Shown here one piece after another: positions 5,826 through 5,927 of a DNA stretch of 5,927 nt. A program made the position numbers and the translations under genes. This DNA is from UMGS1002 sp045586785. GTDB taxonomy: Bacteria; Bacillota; Clostridia; Oscillospirales; CAG-272. Position 1 is the first letter of the stretch. Every line of letters starts with the position of its first letter. Under the pieces are notes generated by a model. The model was not told the origin of the DNA, made no database searches, and saw nothing but the letters and a program-made list of their open reading frames with translations. The stretch is from assembly GCA_045586785.1 (NCBI GenBank), contig JAZNBA010000070.1, forward strand, positions 1-5,927. Direction: 5' to 3'.

Positions 5826-5927
5826 ATGGGCAAAACAGGAAGAAAAAACTAAAACTACTCGCCAGAATTCAAAATCCGTGTTATAATGGATATGCGAGAA
5901 CACCGATTGAGCTACCATGAAACCGTA
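5784..5927 (+). mobile_element. Left end of an IS3-family insertion sequence (partial)
   Basis: TGCACCCCAAAAGTTAGACA begins at 5784. It has the TG start and the CCCCAAAAGTTAGAC body common to terminal repeats of IS3-family elements, as I recall them. It is followed 42 bases in by an OrfA-like transposase start. The right end, OrfB (the DDE integrase part) and the second terminal repeat lie beyond the window. The exact boundary is uncertain by a few bases, because the flanking ATA (5781-5783) also pairs with the inner arm; those three bases could be the target duplication. Confidence 0.82.
5826..5927 (+). pseudogene. IS3-type transposase OrfA, N-terminal part with in-frame stop at codon 9
   Basis: Reading from the ATG at 5826 gives MGKTGRKN, then TAA (5850-5852), then NYSPEFKIRVIMDMREH and RLSYHETV in the same frame to the window edge. 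The part after the stop matches the start of the helix-turn-helix OrfA subunit of IS3-type transposases (YSPEFK..VI.....LSYRET), which binds the terminal repeats and joins OrfB by frameshifting or acts beside it. The stop is one substitution from AAA, which would give KNKNYSPEFK. The first ATG after the stop (5886) lies within the conserved helix and has no ribosome binding site, so restart seems unlikely to give a normal protein. GGAGG lies 12 bases before the ATG, inside the terminal hairpin. The copy is probably inactive unless supplied in trans; a sequencing error is the other explanation. Confidence 0.75.

Noticed and set aside
5843..5852. Programmed -1 frameshift at A AAA AAC in the transposase start
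   Set aside because: The heptamer is in the right register, but the -1 frame does not carry the transposase sequence and soon stops. The conserved residues continue in the zero frame after the TAA.
5882..5887. TATAAT inside the transposase frame as an internal promoter
   Set aside because: No -35-like hexamer occurs 16-18 bases upstream, and the bases belong to conserved codons (VIM).
5268..5918. A 216-codon minus-strand open frame spanning the LRR gene end and the IS
   Set aside because: It crosses the LRR 3' end, the hairpin and the transposase start in antisense and resembles no family. The strong forward evidence for both genes outweighs it.

Overview
The window looks like chromosome from an anaerobic, low-to-moderate-GC Firmicute, most likely a gut Clostridia lineage (Oscillospirales-like). 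The basis is a clostridial-style RecG, a BspA-like leucine-rich-repeat lipoprotein, strong GGAGG ribosome binding sites, consensus sigma-A promoters, and the start of an IS3-type element of a kind common in such genomes. This placement is inferred from gene style only; no taxonomic marker is present.

Layout. Positions 1-252 hold the 5' part of an AT-rich minus-strand gene for a multi-pass membrane protein that runs off the left edge. Positions 341-616 (minus) encode a 91-residue, probably coiled-coil protein. The 161 bases between it and recG (617-777) hold two back-to-back promoters: one minus-strand promoter for the small gene and one perfect-consensus plus-strand promoter for recG. recG (778-2904, plus) encodes a complete 708-residue ATP-dependent DNA helicase for replication-fork rescue and recombination. 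A 110-base spacer (2905-3014) follows, with two strong adjacent hairpins that look like a dispersed intergenic repeat and may act as a transcript end. Positions 3015-5759 encode a 914-residue secreted lipoprotein made of about 30 tandem 23-residue LRR_5/BspA-type repeats, interrupted by three 37-residue insert modules. Starting 24 bases after its stop is the left end of an IS3-family element (5784 to the right edge). Its terminal hairpin buries the transposase ribosome binding site, and its transposase reading frame carries an in-frame stop at codon 9.

How it fits together. The genes do not form an obvious pathway: recG is housekeeping, the LRR lipoprotein is a surface accessory gene, and the IS is a later arrival. 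I see no CRISPR array, tRNA, rRNA, phage or defence cassette. The points most worth a second look are the IS end (hairpin plus nonsense codon), the regular modular build of the LRR protein, and the paired hairpins after recG.
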